DNA from: Thaumasiovibrio occultus
Lineage (GTDB): Bacteria > Pseudomonadota > Gammaproteobacteria > Enterobacterales > Vibrionaceae
Reading direction: 5' to 3'
Assembly: GCA_019703815.1 (NCBI GenBank)
Contig: AP023052.1
Span: forward strand, 124,001 to 188,000
Length of the DNA stretch: 64,000 nt
Below the pieces are notes generated by a model, which searched no databases, was not told the origin of the DNA, and was given only the letters and a program-made list of their open reading frames with translations. The stretch's first letter is position 1; each line of letters opens with the position of its first letter. Positions 10,341 to 19,155 of this stretch are shown here, piece by piece. A program made the translations under genes and the position numbers.

Positions 10341-10369
10341 AAAATAAGTTTATGCGTTATTGTTGTCAA
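10341..10369 (-). promoter_or_regulatory. Probable zntA promoter
   Basis: On the minus strand a consensus -35 TTGACA (10369-10364) is followed after 17 bp by a -10-like TATTTT (10346-10341), about 32 bp before the zntA start. Just upstream of the -35 is an AT-rich inverted repeat, ATATAA (10371-10376) / TTATAT (10385-10390), which could be an operator for the neighbouring SmtB-type repressor. The operator role is inference. Confidence 0.5.
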
Positions 10370-10390
10370 CATATAAGCCAAAGTTTATAT

Positions 10391-10689
10391 ATTAGCCGCT
10401 GGAAGCAAAATCACGGTTTCATGTGAAACATTTACAGCGATTTGCGGTGATCGTATCAACGGTGATGAAAACGAAGTGCGAGGGTGCAGTCACTCTAAGA
10501 GTGGGAAGATGAGCCGCGGTGAACGATGCTCAAAAGTATCGAGAAGCATCGAGCAGAATAGAGAGATGGATAGAGAGATGGATAGGCGGCTTGGCGAGGT
10601 GCAAGCCTTGATGCAGCAAGAACAGAGAGAGCGGGTGAAGTGGCTGAACGTCAGCCACTAAAGCGATAAGAGCAGTGCGTTGCGTGTGA
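10391..10689. other. Gap between zntA and its regulator; no gene supported
   Basis: The stretch contains a 12-bp tandem duplication (TAGAGAGATGGA at 10559-10570 and 10571-10582) and purine-rich sequence. A 61-codon plus-strand frame (10476-10661) crosses it but has no convincing ribosome site and a highly charged low-complexity product, so I do not call it a gene. Confidence 0.5.
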
Positions 10690-11031
10690 TTATTCGCGAA
10701 CGTGGTTGGCCATATCGAGGATCACGTGTTGGATATGGTGATCATCCAGCGCGTAATAGACTTGCTTGCCTTTGCGGGTGGATTTCAGCACCCGCGCTTC
10801 ACGCAGTGCGCGCAAGTGGTGGCTGGTCAGCGGTTGCGACATCCCAGAGATTTCCGCCAAGCAACAGACCGGTTGCGCTTCATGTAAGCACGCCAACACC
10901 AATTGCAGGCGTTTAGGATCGCCCAGTAGCTGGAAAATTTTCGCCAGTCGCGCCAAATCGACATCATCCATCGCTGGAAGTTGTCGGCCGCACGTTTCTG
11001 AGATATTGGTATCGGCTGAAGTCTGTTTCAA
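10690..11031 (-). CDS. ArsR/SmtB-family zinc-responsive repressor
   Basis: A 113-residue winged-helix metalloregulator that probably represses zntA and releases DNA on metal binding. The recognition helix is in MSQPLTSHHLRALREARVL, followed by the beta wing KSTRKGKQVYYAL. The C-terminal helix reads DHHIQHVILDMANHVRE and matches the SmtB/CzrA alpha-5 zinc site exactly (Asp-X-His, then ten residues, His-X-X-Glu). A Cys pair (PVCCLAE, about 51-52) and an N-terminal Cys14 could form an additional alpha-3N site as in CadC. The start is a TTG with an AGAGG ribosome site about 7 bp upstream; the next Met (residue 22) has none. Most proteobacterial zntA genes are controlled by MerR-type ZntR, so this pairing is unusual. 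Confidence 0.85.
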   Translation of the reverse strand: MKQTSADTNISETCGRQLPAMDDVDLARLAKIFQLLGDPKRLQLVLACLHEAQPVCCLAEISGMSQPLTSHHLRALREARVLKSTRKGKQVYYALDDHHIQHVILDMANHVRE

Positions 11032-11140
11032 GGTAATGCCTCTTATTGCTCAAGCCGATACCTTAGCAGAAAAGCGCCACTAGCACGAGTCGACCACAAG
11101 TTACCTGTGGCACTTCGTTCAGTGGCACTTCGCTGTGCGA

Positions 11141-12451
11141 TTAGCCGATCAATAGCCCGCCAAAACCAAACCCAAGCGCAACAGCAGACGCAATGGTCAC
11201 CACGCCCGGTAACAAGAAGGGATGGTTAAACACAAACTGGCCGATACGGGTTGAACCGGTGTCATCCATCTCTACCGCTGCCAACAAGGTTGGGTACGTC
11301 GGCAGAACAAACAGCGCGCTGACGGCGGCAAACGAAGCCACCGCTGTGAGCGGCGCAACGCCGATGGCAAGGGCGGCTGGCATTAACGCCACCGTTGTCG
11401 CACCTTGTGAGTACAGCAACATGGAAGCAAAAAACAGCACCACGGCGAGCATCCACGGGTAATCTGCTAGCAGCGCACCGGCAAACTCTTTGATTAAATC
11501 GACATGGGCGTTAACGAAGGTAGAGCCAAGCCACGCTACCCCTAATACGCACACACAGGCGGTCATCCCGGAGCGAAACGTTGAGGCAGTCGGAATTTTT
11601 CCGGCATCAATTTTGGTCACCAGCACAATGATCGCGGCGGCGCCGAGCATCATGGTCATGATGGCTTCGTTGCGGCCAAGGGTTGGGTTTTCAATCAGGC
11701 CGATAGATTGCGAAATCGCTGCCGCGTAGCAAACTACGATCGCAATGGCGCCGAGGAAAATCAGTGTTGCGGCTTTCGCTGTTGGTAAGATCTCGCGTCG
11801 TGTTTCGCCAGAGATCTGCACCAAATTTTGCGCGACGCGCGCTTGGTACACCGGATCGTCTTTTAACTCACAGCCCATAAAGTTGGCGACCACAGCGCCG
11901 ATCATGCAGGCAACAAACGACGTTGGAATGCAGACCGCGAGTAAGGTCAGATAATCCACTCCCATTGGCTGGATCATCGCAGCAAATGCCACAACGGCTG
12001 CGGAAATCGGTGAGGCCGTGATGGCGATTTGCGAGGCAATCACTGCAATCGACAATGGTCTGGATGGGCGCACCCCTTGGCCTTTGGCGACTTCGGCGAT
12101 AACGGGCAGAGTGGAAAACGCGGTGTGACCGGTGCCTGCGAGCAAGGTCATGGTAAATGTCACGATCGGCGCATAAAAGGTAATGCGTTCAGGATGACGA
12201 CGAAGAAAATCTTCAGCCAGTTGTACTAGCCAATCCATGCCGCCGGCGGTTTGCATTGCGGCGATCGCGGTGATCACCGACATAATGATCAAAATAACAT
12301 CGACCGGAATATAGTGCTGAGAAGTGGGAACACCGAGCAGCAGTGACAGCACGACAACCCCCGCGCCGCCTGCCAAGCCAATACCGATACCGCCAATGCG
12401 CGCACCGATAAAAATAAACAATAAAACGATAAATAATTGCAGAACGATCAT
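11141..12451 (-). CDS. Anaerobic C4-dicarboxylate transporter, DcuA/DcuB family
   Basis: An inner-membrane carrier that exchanges or takes up fumarate, malate, succinate or aspartate. The 436 residues match the Dcu length (433-446). The N-terminal helix with FIGARIGGIGIGLAGGAGV, then TLLAGTGHTAFSTLPVIAEVA and SQIAITASPISAAVVAF, is diagnostic of DcuA/DcuB rather than DcuC. I start at the ATG at 12451 (MIVLQLFIVLL), which has an AAGG ribosome site and matches the family N terminus. An in-frame TTG at 12598 would add 49 unrelated residues. DcuA and DcuB cannot be told apart here. No aspartase or fumarase gene is adjacent. Confidence 0.9.
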   Translation of the reverse strand: MIVLQLFIVLLFIFIGARIGGIGIGLAGGAGVVVLSLLLGVPTSQHYIPVDVILIIMSVITAIAAMQTAGGMDWLVQLAEDFLRRHPERITFYAPIVTFTMTLLAGTGHTAFSTLPVIAEVAKGQGVRPSRPLSIAVIASQIAITASPISAAVVAFAAMIQPMGVDYLTLLAVCIPTSFVACMIGAVVANFMGCELKDDPVYQARVAQNLVQISGETRREILPTAKAATLIFLGAIAIVVCYAAAISQSIGLIENPTLGRNEAIMTMMLGAAAIIVLVTKIDAGKIPTASTFRSGMTACVCVLGVAWLGSTFVNAHVDLIKEFAGALLADYPWMLAVVLFFASMLLYSQGATTVALMPAALAIGVAPLTAVASFAAVSALFVLPTYPTLLAAVEMDDTGSTRIGQFVFNHPFLLPGVVTIASAVALGFGFGGLLIG

Positions 12452-12632
12452 CAAAATACCTTTGCGTTGGATGACCTGTGAAAAAGAAAAGGCGTCGCCC
12501 ACCGGGTGAATGGCGTATGCAGTCGGTTGGCTAGCTACTGACAGGTCTGTGGTTAAAGGTAGTTGATTACGCGCGAGTTGCTGGAAAATTGCGGTCAAGT
12601 GACTAAGAAGTGGTCAAGTACCTGCAAGAATG

Positions 12633-12665
12633 CATCTGTAGCCGTGGTGATTGGGGCTACAGATG
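12633..12665. repeat. Perfect 11-bp inverted repeat upstream of the dcu gene
   Basis: CATCTGTAGCC (12633-12643) is repeated inverted as GGCTACAGATG (12655-12665), with no T tract. It lies between the dcu transporter and the acidic hypothetical gene. GGTCAAGT also occurs twice nearby, at 12593-12600 and 12612-12619, as a direct repeat 19 bp apart. These may be operator or transcript-end structures; no regulator is identified. Confidence 0.45.
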
Positions 12666-12705
12666 ACGATGGTGGGTGATAGAAGTGAGCAAAAAAGCGG
12701 CTCGC

Positions 12706-13137
12706 TTATTCGATTGGTTCAACCTTGGCCGCAATTTCGGGTTTATTGAAATGGCGAAGAGTCAGGGTTTGGATCCGCGCCATATTGGCTTTGGATGCGC
12801 CAATGCTTTCTTGATCGGTGTGCTCAATCACTTCACACGTTAAACGAGAATCGTCAGCGGTGAGCAGGGCGAGCAGGTTGGCATCGGCAGCAATCGGGTT
12901 GTCTTCTTGCTCGTAGAGATCTTCGATGTCATAGGCATCGCAAGTAAAAGTACTGATAATGCGATAGCCAGAATCACCCTGCGCATCCCCTTCGTTATCT
13001 TCAATATCAAGGGTAAAGGTTTGTCCGCTCGCGGTGGTTAGTACGACGGCGCCGAGATTGAGATAGCCATCAAATTGATCGCCGCTTAAATCGGTTTGAA
13101 GGTAGAGATCTTCCAGTATTTCGGCAAACTGCTCCAT
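12706..13137 (-). CDS. Acidic hypothetical protein
   Basis: A 143-residue soluble, strongly acidic protein that I do not recognise. It has no signal peptide or membrane segment. The start is set at the ATG at 13137 (MEQFAEILED) because AGAGGA lies 7 bp upstream; a GTG 44 codons earlier (13269) would read through sequence with no coding character. The middle (TTASGQTFTLDIEDNEGD, then STFTCDAYDIEDLYEQED) alternates beta-like and Asp/Glu-rich stretches. It is transcribed in the same direction as yicC but is separated from it by a terminator. Confidence 0.7.
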   Translation of the reverse strand: MEQFAEILEDLYLQTDLSGDQFDGYLNLGAVVLTTASGQTFTLDIEDNEGDAQGDSGYRIISTFTCDAYDIEDLYEQEDNPIAADANLLALLTADDSRLTCEVIEHTDQESIGASKANMARIQTLTLRHFNKPEIAAKVEPIE

Positions 13138-13269
13138 GATAGTTCCTCTTTGAGCGATGAATAACCGCGCGACGGCGCGTTGATTGAGTGCAGAATTACT
13201 GTATAAATCGTCGGCGATAAGCTCAATGGGGTGAGGTGATTTCTTCACAACTTGGAACTCAGCGCCCAC

Positions 13270-13293
13270 AAAAAAGCCCCAATGAAGGGGCTT
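13270..13293 (-). terminator. Terminator after yicC
   Basis: Read on the minus strand, AAGCCCC-TTCATT-GGGGCTT is followed by a T run (plus-strand A tract at 13270-13275). It sits 21 bp past the yicC stop. Confidence 0.8.
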
Positions 13294-13314
13294 AATAATA
13301 GCGATGGCGAGTGC

Positions 13315-14181
13315 TTATTCGATGTTTTGAATTTGCTCGCGCATTTGCTCGATCAATACTTTTAGCTCAACTGCTGAGGCGGTGATGTCAGCGTTGATCG
13401 ATTTTGACGCTAGGGTGTTAGATTCACGGTTGAACTCTTGCATCATAAAATCCAGACGTCGGCCACATGCGCCACCTTTTTTCATGATCTTCTGGGTTTC
13501 AGAAACGTGCGAATCGAGGCGGTCTAGCTCTTCTGCCACATCCACTTTTTGTGCCAGCAAAATCATCTCTTGCTCAAAACGGCTTGGCTCAAGCTCGATT
13601 TTGGCTTCGTCAAAACGGTTTTGTAGGCGATCACGTTGCCATTGCATCACTTCTGGCATGGATTCGCGCACTTTTGCCGCTTCAACCGCAATGGCGTTTA
13701 GGCGTTGCTCGATCAGCGCTTTCATGTTGTCGCCTTCAGAGGCACGCGCGCTGATAAAGTCGGTCAACGCTTGGTCGAAACCTTCCAATAGCGCTTTGTT
13801 GATGGTGTCCAGGTCTTGCTCTGGGGTTTCCATCACACCCGGCCATTGCAGCACTTGGAATGGGTTGATACGGCTCTCTTCACCGGTCAGACCCATCACT
13901 TGTTTCGCGGCGTTGATGACTTGTTTGGCCAAATCTTCGTTGATGTTCAGCTCAGTGTTGGCGGCGGCGTTTGCTTCAAAGCGCAAATGACACTCGACTT
14001 TACCGCGCGCTAAGCGTTGACGAAAACGCTCGCGAAGCACTGGCTCAATAGCACGGAACTGCTCTGGCAGACGGAAGTAAGTTTCGAGATAACGTTGATT
14101 CACCGAGCGGATTTCCCACACGGCAGTACCCCAGTCCCCTTTGATTTCTCGACGGGCGTAAGCAGTCATACTGTAGATCAT
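13315..14181 (-). CDS. yicC: YicC family endoribonuclease
   Basis: YicC-family proteins are reported to be endoribonucleases acting in RNA turnover. The 288-residue protein has the conserved N terminus MIYSMTAYARREIKGDWG and the C-terminal block DVAEELDRLDSHVSETQKIM followed by GRRLDFMMQEFNRESNTLASKS. It is divergent from rph, itself an RNA-processing gene, an arrangement conserved in gammaproteobacteria. The ~240-bp region between the two starts should hold both promoters. Confidence 0.93.
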   Translation of the reverse strand: MIYSMTAYARREIKGDWGTAVWEIRSVNQRYLETYFRLPEQFRAIEPVLRERFRQRLARGKVECHLRFEANAAANTELNINEDLAKQVINAAKQVMGLTGEESRINPFQVLQWPGVMETPEQDLDTINKALLEGFDQALTDFISARASEGDNMKALIEQRLNAIAVEAAKVRESMPEVMQWQRDRLQNRFDEAKIELEPSRFEQEMILLAQKVDVAEELDRLDSHVSETQKIMKKGGACGRRLDFMMQEFNRESNTLASKSINADITASAVELKVLIEQMREQIQNIE

Positions 14182-14421
14182 GAACAGATCCTTGATTGAT
14201 TGGCGAATAAAGTGGCGGAATTATACCCTGATCTCTAGAGCTTGCCAAAATCACCGCGTCGATTTCGCCACGAAGATCATTGCTGTCACTGTGTGGGTGA
14301 AAATGGTTAAGCGTATAAAAAGAGAGGCTGAAGAGGGCGATAAGTGCTTTTTTCGGTTAGCGATTGCGCCAGGAGATCGGTATAATCGCCGGTTAATTCC
14401 TCCAGACTAAGGTAAATCACC

Positions 14422-15144
14422 ATGCGTCCAAACGACAGAACGCCAGAGCAAGTCCGTCCAATTACTATTACTCGTAATTTCACTGCCCATGCAGAAGGCT
14501 CTGTGCTTGTTGAGTTTGGTGATACCAAAGTGATCTGTACTGCCAGTGTTGAAGAAACGGTGCCACGTTGGTTGAAAGGTAAAGGCCAAGGTTGGGTAAC
14601 GGCGGAATACGGCATGTTGCCACGCGCGACTCACACCCGTAACCGTCGTGAAGCGGCGAACGGCAAGCAAGGCGGTCGCACTATGGAAATCCAACGTTTG
14701 ATCGCGCGTAGCTTGCGCGCTGCGGTGGATTTGAAAGTGCTGGGCGAGCAGATGATCACCGTTGACTGTGATGTTATTCAAGCCGATGGCGGCACTCGTA
14801 CCGCATCTATCACCGGTGCATGCGTCGCGCTGCATGATGCGATCACATACATGCTAGAGAAAGGCATGATCAAAACCAACCCAATGAAAGGTATGGTGGC
14901 AGCGGTGTCTGTTGGTATTCATAACGGCCAAGCGATTTGTGACTTGGAGTACGTGGAAGACTCGGCGGCGGAAACCGATATGAACGTGGTGATGATGGAA
15001 GATGGTCGTATGATCGAGGTGCAAGGCACCGCCGAAGGCGAACCGTTCAGCCATGAAGAGCTGTTGGCGATGCTCGATCTCGCGAAGAAAGGGATCGGCT
15101 CCATCGTTGAAGCGCAGAAGGCAGCATTGGCTGTCGCGGAATAA
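14422..15144 (+). CDS. rph: Ribonuclease PH
   Basis: RNase PH is a phosphate-dependent 3'-5' exoribonuclease that trims tRNA precursors. The 240-residue protein starts [16 protein letters not shown] and has the active-site region [20 protein letters not shown] and the catalytic Asp region [20 protein letters not shown]. It is full length, unlike the frameshifted copy of E. coli K-12. pyrE follows 106 bp downstream with an attenuator-like hairpin between them. Confidence 0.96.
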   Translation: MRPNDRTPEQVRPITITRNFTAHAEGSVLVEFGDTKVICTASVEETVPRWLKGKGQGWVTAEYGMLPRATHTRNRREAANGKQGGRTMEIQRLIARSLRAAVDLKVLGEQMITVDCDVIQADGGTRTASITGACVALHDAITYMLEKGMIKTNPMKGMVAAVSVGIHNGQAICDLEYVEDSAAETDMNVVMMEDGRMIEVQGTAEGEPFSHEELLAMLDLAKKGIGSIVEAQKAALAVAE

Positions 15145-15151
15145 TTTTTTG

Positions 15152-15181
15152 AAAAGCGGCCTGCATTGGCCGCTTTTTTTT
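15152..15181 (+). terminator. rph-pyrE intercistronic terminator (attenuator)
   Basis: A 10-bp stem, AAAAGCGGCC (15152-15161) / GGCCGCTTTT (15168-15177), is followed by a T tract. It starts about 8 bp after the rph stop and ends about 70 bp before pyrE. In enterobacteria, coupled transcription and translation of rph at this hairpin lets low UTP raise pyrE expression. The same layout here suggests the same control, by analogy. Confidence 0.8.
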
Positions 15182-15250
15182 AGCCTGCTGGCAGGCGAGA
15201 CTACATCGCCAAGTGACAAGAGCAATAATTAACCCTCGTAAGGAGAACCC

Positions 15251-15892
15251 ATGAAAGCGTATCAGCGTCAATTCATCGAATTTGCACTAGAGAAAGAAGT
15301 CCTAAAGTTTGGTGAGTTCACCCTAAAGTCTGGCCGTAAGAGCCCGTACTTTTTCAATGCTGGTTTGTTTAACACTGGTCGCGATTTGGCGCGCCTAGGT
15401 CGTTTCTACGCTGAAGCGTTAGTGGATTCTGGTATTGAGTACGATGTGCTATTTGGCCCTGCGTACAAAGGCATTCCAATCGCGACCACGACGGCGGTTG
15501 CGCTAGCAGATCACCACAATGTGGATACCCCTTACTGCTTCAACCGTAAAGAAGCGAAAGATCACGGCGAAGGCGGCAACCTAGTGGGTAGCGCGCTGGA
15601 AGGTCGCATCATGCTGGTGGACGACGTGATCACCGCAGGTACTGCGATTCGTGAATCGATGGAAATTATCCAAGCGAATGGTGCTGATTTGGCGGGTGTA
15701 TTGGTTGCTATCGATCGCCAAGAGAAAGGTAAAGGCGAGCTGTCGGCTATTCAAGAAGTTGAGCGTGACTTTGGTTGTGCCGTGGTGTCTATCGTTTCGC
15801 TCGGTGATTTGATTGCTTACCTAGAAGAAAAAGGCAATGCAGCAGAGCACCTAGAAGCGGTGAAAGCTTACCGCGCTGAATACGGTATTTGA
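15251..15892 (+). CDS. pyrE: Orotate phosphoribosyltransferase
   Basis: PyrE converts orotate and PRPP to orotidine 5'-monophosphate in pyrimidine synthesis. The 213 residues match the family length. The phosphate/orotate region [18 protein letters not shown], the flexible loop [13 protein letters not shown] and the PRPP-binding motif [15 protein letters not shown] are all present. The start ATG follows AAGGAG. Confidence 0.97.
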   Translation: MKAYQRQFIEFALEKEVLKFGEFTLKSGRKSPYFFNAGLFNTGRDLARLGRFYAEALVDSGIEYDVLFGPAYKGIPIATTTAVALADHHNVDTPYCFNRKEAKDHGEGGNLVGSALEGRIMLVDDVITAGTAIRESMEIIQANGADLAGVLVAIDRQEKGKGELSAIQEVERDFGCAVVSIVSLGDLIAYLEEKGNAAEHLEAVKAYRAEYGI

Positions 15893-15913
15893 TCGCCAAG
15901 CCCTTGTGGTATC

Positions 15914-15939
15914 AGCCCGCCTTAATGGCGGGCTTTTTT
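15914..15939 (+). terminator. Terminator after pyrE
   Basis: AGCCCGCC (15914-15921) / GGCGGGCT (15927-15934) with a 5-nt loop, followed by a T run. Confidence 0.85.
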
Positions 15940-16163
15940 GTCTCACTCACCCCCAAACGGCGGTTGAATGCGGCGTTATTTGCGAAGCTCGCACTGTTTC
16001 TTGCTGTAGACATTAGTTCGTTACATTAAATAGTGTGATTAATGCTCAACTTGTTCAATGTGTGTTCAGTTGCTTTAGATAAGATGAAATCAACCAAGCG
16101 ACATGAGCGAATCACAAAACGCCAATGTCGCTCCCTAAACACTGGTAAGTCGGAGATTGAACT

Positions 16164-16412
16164 ATGAAAAAAGTAATGATCACTACATTAATGACTTTCG
16201 GTTTGTTTACTGCAGGAGCGCAGGCAGGGTATACATTGGAAGAGACGCAAGCATGCGGTACCAACAGCGATTTTCAAAGCTGCGTGGTTGAGCTGCAGAG
16301 CCGTGATAGCGCGGTCGATTTAGCAAGTGCGAGCTATACCGCTGAAGAAACGCGCGATTGCGCGACGGCGAGTGATTTCCATACCTGTGTTGCTCATCAC
16401 CGCAACGCATAA
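16164..16412 (+). CDS. Small exported protein with a duplicated two-cysteine motif
   Basis: An 82-residue protein that I cannot name. Residues 1-21 form a signal peptide (MKKVMITTLMTFGLFTAGAQA). The mature part is two copies of one motif: YTLEETQACGTNSDFQSCV (residues 23-41) and YTAEETRDCATASDFHTCV (58-76). Each copy has Cys-X8-Cys (C31/C40 and C66/C75). Paired cysteines in a secreted protein suggest two disulfide loops in the periplasm. The start has a GGAG ribosome site, and the gene has its own terminator, so it is probably a single-gene unit. Confidence 0.75.
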   Translation: MKKVMITTLMTFGLFTAGAQAGYTLEETQACGTNSDFQSCVVELQSRDSAVDLASASYTAEETRDCATASDFHTCVAHHRNA

Positions 16413-16426
16413 TTGCACTGAGCAAG

Positions 16427-16452
16427 AAAAAAGGCGCTAGGGCGCCTTTTTT
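16427..16452. terminator. Bidirectional terminator between the small exported protein gene and slmA
   Basis: AAAAAAGGCGC (16427-16437) pairs with GCGCCTTTTTT (16442-16452), an 11-bp stem with T runs on both strands. It lies between convergent genes. Confidence 0.85.
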
Positions 16453-16472
16453 GATCTCAGATGAAAAACTGA

Positions 16473-17063
16473 TTACTGCAATTGCGCGGTCAGCAGCTCC
16501 CAATAGGCTTCAAAGTCTTGAGTTGGCATGTACTTGAAGTTAGAGCGTACGAAGCGGTTAAAGCTACCTTCGACTTGGCCGAGCAGTTGCGCCGCCAGAA
16601 TGCGTTCATCCACCGGGAAGCCTTTGCCTTCTCGCAATTGACGCTCGCGCAAGACTTGGCGCAACATCAGTTCAATACGTTCGAACATCTGATTAATGCG
16701 CGCTTGCAGGCGCTCTTGCTCAAACATCAGCGCGTGGCCGGTCATAATGCGGGTCAGCCCCGGGTTACGCTCAGCAAACGCTAACAACAAGCGCAGGATC
16801 AGATAGATACGGCGCATGGTGTCTTTTTCGTCTTCGGTGATGCGGTTGATACGCTCGAACAGCGACTCTTCAATAAACTCGATCAATCCCTCAAACATTT
16901 TCGCTTTGCTTGGGAAATGACGATACAGCGCCGCTTCTGATACACCGACTTCTGCCGCCAGTTTTGCAGTGGTAATACGCTGGCTTCCTTGGTTAGATTC
17001 CAGCATGCCTGCAAGACACTGCAGGATCTGTTCGCGGCGGTTTATTTTTTTTGTTCCAGCCAT
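16473..17063 (-). CDS. slmA: Nucleoid occlusion factor SlmA
   Basis: SlmA is a TetR-fold DNA-binding protein that, bound to specific sites, blocks FtsZ assembly over the chromosome. The 196 residues match the family (~198). The N-terminal helix-turn-helix is [20 protein letters not shown] followed by [14 protein letters not shown], and the conserved segment [20 protein letters not shown] follows. I start at the ATG at 17063 ([14 protein letters not shown]) as in relatives; an ATG seven codons upstream (17084) is in frame. It lies next to dut and coaBC in the usual order. Confidence 0.95.
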   Translation of the reverse strand: MAGTKKINRREQILQCLAGMLESNQGSQRITTAKLAAEVGVSEAALYRHFPSKAKMFEGLIEFIEESLFERINRITEDEKDTMRRIYLILRLLLAFAERNPGLTRIMTGHALMFEQERLQARINQMFERIELMLRQVLRERQLREGKGFPVDERILAAQLLGQVEGSFNRFVRSNFKYMPTQDFEAYWELLTAQLQ

Positions 17064-17129
17064 GATTAGCGCGTCCTCAAACAACGATAACAGCGCAGCC
17101 GTGATAGCCGCGCGTTGAGACTTCCTTGA

Positions 17130-17585
17130 TTATTGGCGGCCAGAGTGACCGAAACCGCCTTCGCCGCGATCGCTCGCGTCAAATTCTTCCACGATATTAA
17201 ACTGGGCTTGGACAACGGGAACGAACACCAATTGTGCCATGCGATCGCCCGGCTCAATGGTGAAAGTGTCGTTGCCACGGTTCCATACTGAAACCATCAA
17301 TTGGCCTTGGTAATCGGAGTCGATCAGACCTACCAAGTTGCCTAGCACGATCCCGTGCTTATGACCCAAACCTGAGCGTGGCAAGATCACCGCTGCCAGC
17401 GAAGGATCGCCGATGTGGATCGCCATGCCAGTTGGGATCAAGTGGGTTTCACCCGGTGCAATGCTCAGTGCGTCGTCAAGGCACGCACGCAAGTCAAGAC
17501 CCGCACTACCTGGGGTCGCATACTCTGGCAATGGAAATTGCTGGCCGATGCGAGGATCAAGAATTTTCAGGTCGATGTTTTTCAT
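17130..17585 (-). CDS. dut: Deoxyuridine 5'-triphosphate nucleotidohydrolase
   Basis: Dut hydrolyses dUTP to dUMP, keeping uracil out of DNA and feeding thymidylate synthesis. The 151-residue trimeric-type enzyme has the five family motifs: [14 protein letters not shown], the serine motif [38 protein letters not shown] and the C-terminal [12 protein letters not shown]. It lies 42 bp downstream of coaBC on the same strand, as in many gammaproteobacteria. Confidence 0.97.
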   Translation of the reverse strand: MKNIDLKILDPRIGQQFPLPEYATPGSAGLDLRACLDDALSIAPGETHLIPTGMAIHIGDPSLAAVILPRSGLGHKHGIVLGNLVGLIDSDYQGQLMVSVWNRGNDTFTIEPGDRMAQLVFVPVVQAQFNIVEEFDASDRGEGGFGHSGRQ

Positions 17586-17627
17586 ATCAGTTCTCTTGCG
17601 TGGAAATCGTACTGTCAGTAGCAGTGA

Positions 17628-18860
17628 TTATTTACCGGTAGTTGTTGCATTCGCCGCACGGTAGCGTGCCACGATTTCGTTAATTAGTTGATGGCCCAAT
17701 GCCGTTTTTGTGGTCAGGGGCAGGGCTTTGTCGCCGTCAGGCCAATACAGGTGCAAGGCATTGTGATCGCTGTTGAACCCTTGCGCGGATGACGAAACGT
17801 CATTGGCACAAATCATGTCGAGCCCTTTGCGCGCCAACTTGCTGGTGGCGTATTCGGCCACGTTATTGGTCTCTGCGGCAAAGCCAACGGTGAAAGGGCG
17901 TTGCTCATTGAGTGCCGCAACAGTAGCGATGATATCGGGATTTTTGACTAAGGTAAGCGTCATTTCATCGCTGTGACTGCTTTTCTTTATTTTTTGTGAA
18001 GCAGCTTGTGCTGCGCGGTAGTCGGCGACGGCCGCGCATCCGATAAAGATATCTTGCTCGCGCACGGTCTCCATGACGGCGTCCAGCATCTCTTGTGCGC
18101 TGCCGACATCAATACGTTTTACGTTCGCCGGCGTGGCCAGTGAGACGGGGCCTGCAATTAAGGTGACATTTGCCCCTTGCTTGGCAGCGGCTGCTGCAAT
18201 TGCAAAGCCCATTTTGCCAGAGCTGTGATTGGTGATGTAACGCACCGGATCGAGCGCTTCACGGGTTGGTCCTGCGGTGATCGCAATCGACACCCCGGCT
18301 AGCGCATTACCGTCAGCGAAAAATTCTTCTGCGGCGTGCACCAGTTGCATCGGCTCGAGCATGCGCCCCGGGCCGACATCGCCACACGCTTGCTCGCCAC
18401 TGGCTGGGCCCCACAAGGTAAAGCCACGCTCGCTGAGCAGCTTGATGTTGTGCTGGGTAGCCACATTGCTGTACATCTGCTGGTTCATGGCGGGCGCAAC
18501 CGCGACTGGAGCGTCTGTGGCTAACACCAATGTCGACAGCAAATCGTTACCCATACCCGCCGCGATACGGGCGATCAAATCGGCGGTCGCTGGCGCCAGC
18601 AACACCAGATCGGCCCATTTTGCCAATTCGATATGGCCCATGGACGCTTCGGCAGCAGGATCAAACAAGCTATCAGACACTGGATGACCAGATACCGCCT
18701 GCATGGTCAACGGGGTGATAAATTCTTGCGCCGCTTGGGTCATGACGACACGAACCTGTGCGCCTCGCTCGCTTAAGCGGCGAGTAAGCTCTGCACATTT
18801 ATAGGCGGCAATGCCACCGCTGATCCCCAATAGAATTCGTTTTCCTGCCAAGGTTTGCAT
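17628..18860 (-). CDS. coaBC: Bifunctional phosphopantothenoylcysteine decarboxylase/synthetase
   Basis: The enzyme adds cysteine to 4'-phosphopantothenate and decarboxylates the product, two consecutive steps of coenzyme A synthesis. The N-terminal flavoprotein (CoaC) half has [11 protein letters not shown], the substrate-binding [10 protein letters not shown] and the active-site Cys in [10 protein letters not shown]. The C-terminal CoaB half has [17 protein letters not shown], then SSGKMG and the KIKK lysines. The 410 residues suit the family (~406). I use the ATG at 18860 ([12 protein letters not shown]); an in-frame TTG nine codons upstream is less likely. Divergent from radC. Confidence 0.96.
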   Translation of the reverse strand: MQTLAGKRILLGISGGIAAYKCAELTRRLSERGAQVRVVMTQAAQEFITPLTMQAVSGHPVSDSLFDPAAEASMGHIELAKWADLVLLAPATADLIARIAAGMGNDLLSTLVLATDAPVAVAPAMNQQMYSNVATQHNIKLLSERGFTLWGPASGEQACGDVGPGRMLEPMQLVHAAEEFFADGNALAGVSIAITAGPTREALDPVRYITNHSSGKMGFAIAAAAAKQGANVTLIAGPVSLATPANVKRIDVGSAQEMLDAVMETVREQDIFIGCAAVADYRAAQAASQKIKKSSHSDEMTLTLVKNPDIIATVAALNEQRPFTVGFAAETNNVAEYATSKLARKGLDMICANDVSSSAQGFNSDHNALHLYWPDGDKALPLTTKTALGHQLINEIVARYRAANATTTGK

Positions 18861-19155
18861 GGTTGTCTCGCTTGTTTGGTCAATCAATCTTGCGTCTCAA
18901 AACGGGCTCAAAGATACCATGAAATCCCGTAGGCATTAAATGGTGATAACTCAAGTAAATGGTGAATGGCGGATTTCTCAATTTCGCCAAGGGCGCGATT
19001 GGCTCACACTCTGCCACATTGCCGTTTGTCGATAAGCCCGTTGGATCTCGTTAAACGATCAGCCTCGCTACAGTTGTCAGAGCGCCAAGTCATAGCGAAA
19101 GAGATTAAACCGTAGGGACGAAAGACAATCGCAATGTGAACCGCAAGGGGAGACG

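Noticed and set aside
10476-10661. 61-codon frame upstream of zntA
   Set aside because: Highly charged product rich in Arg, Glu and Ser, over a DNA tandem duplication, with no clear ribosome site.
12452-12598. 49-codon N-terminal extension of the Dcu transporter from a TTG
   Set aside because: The extension shows no family similarity, while the ATG at 12451 has a ribosome site and the family N terminus.
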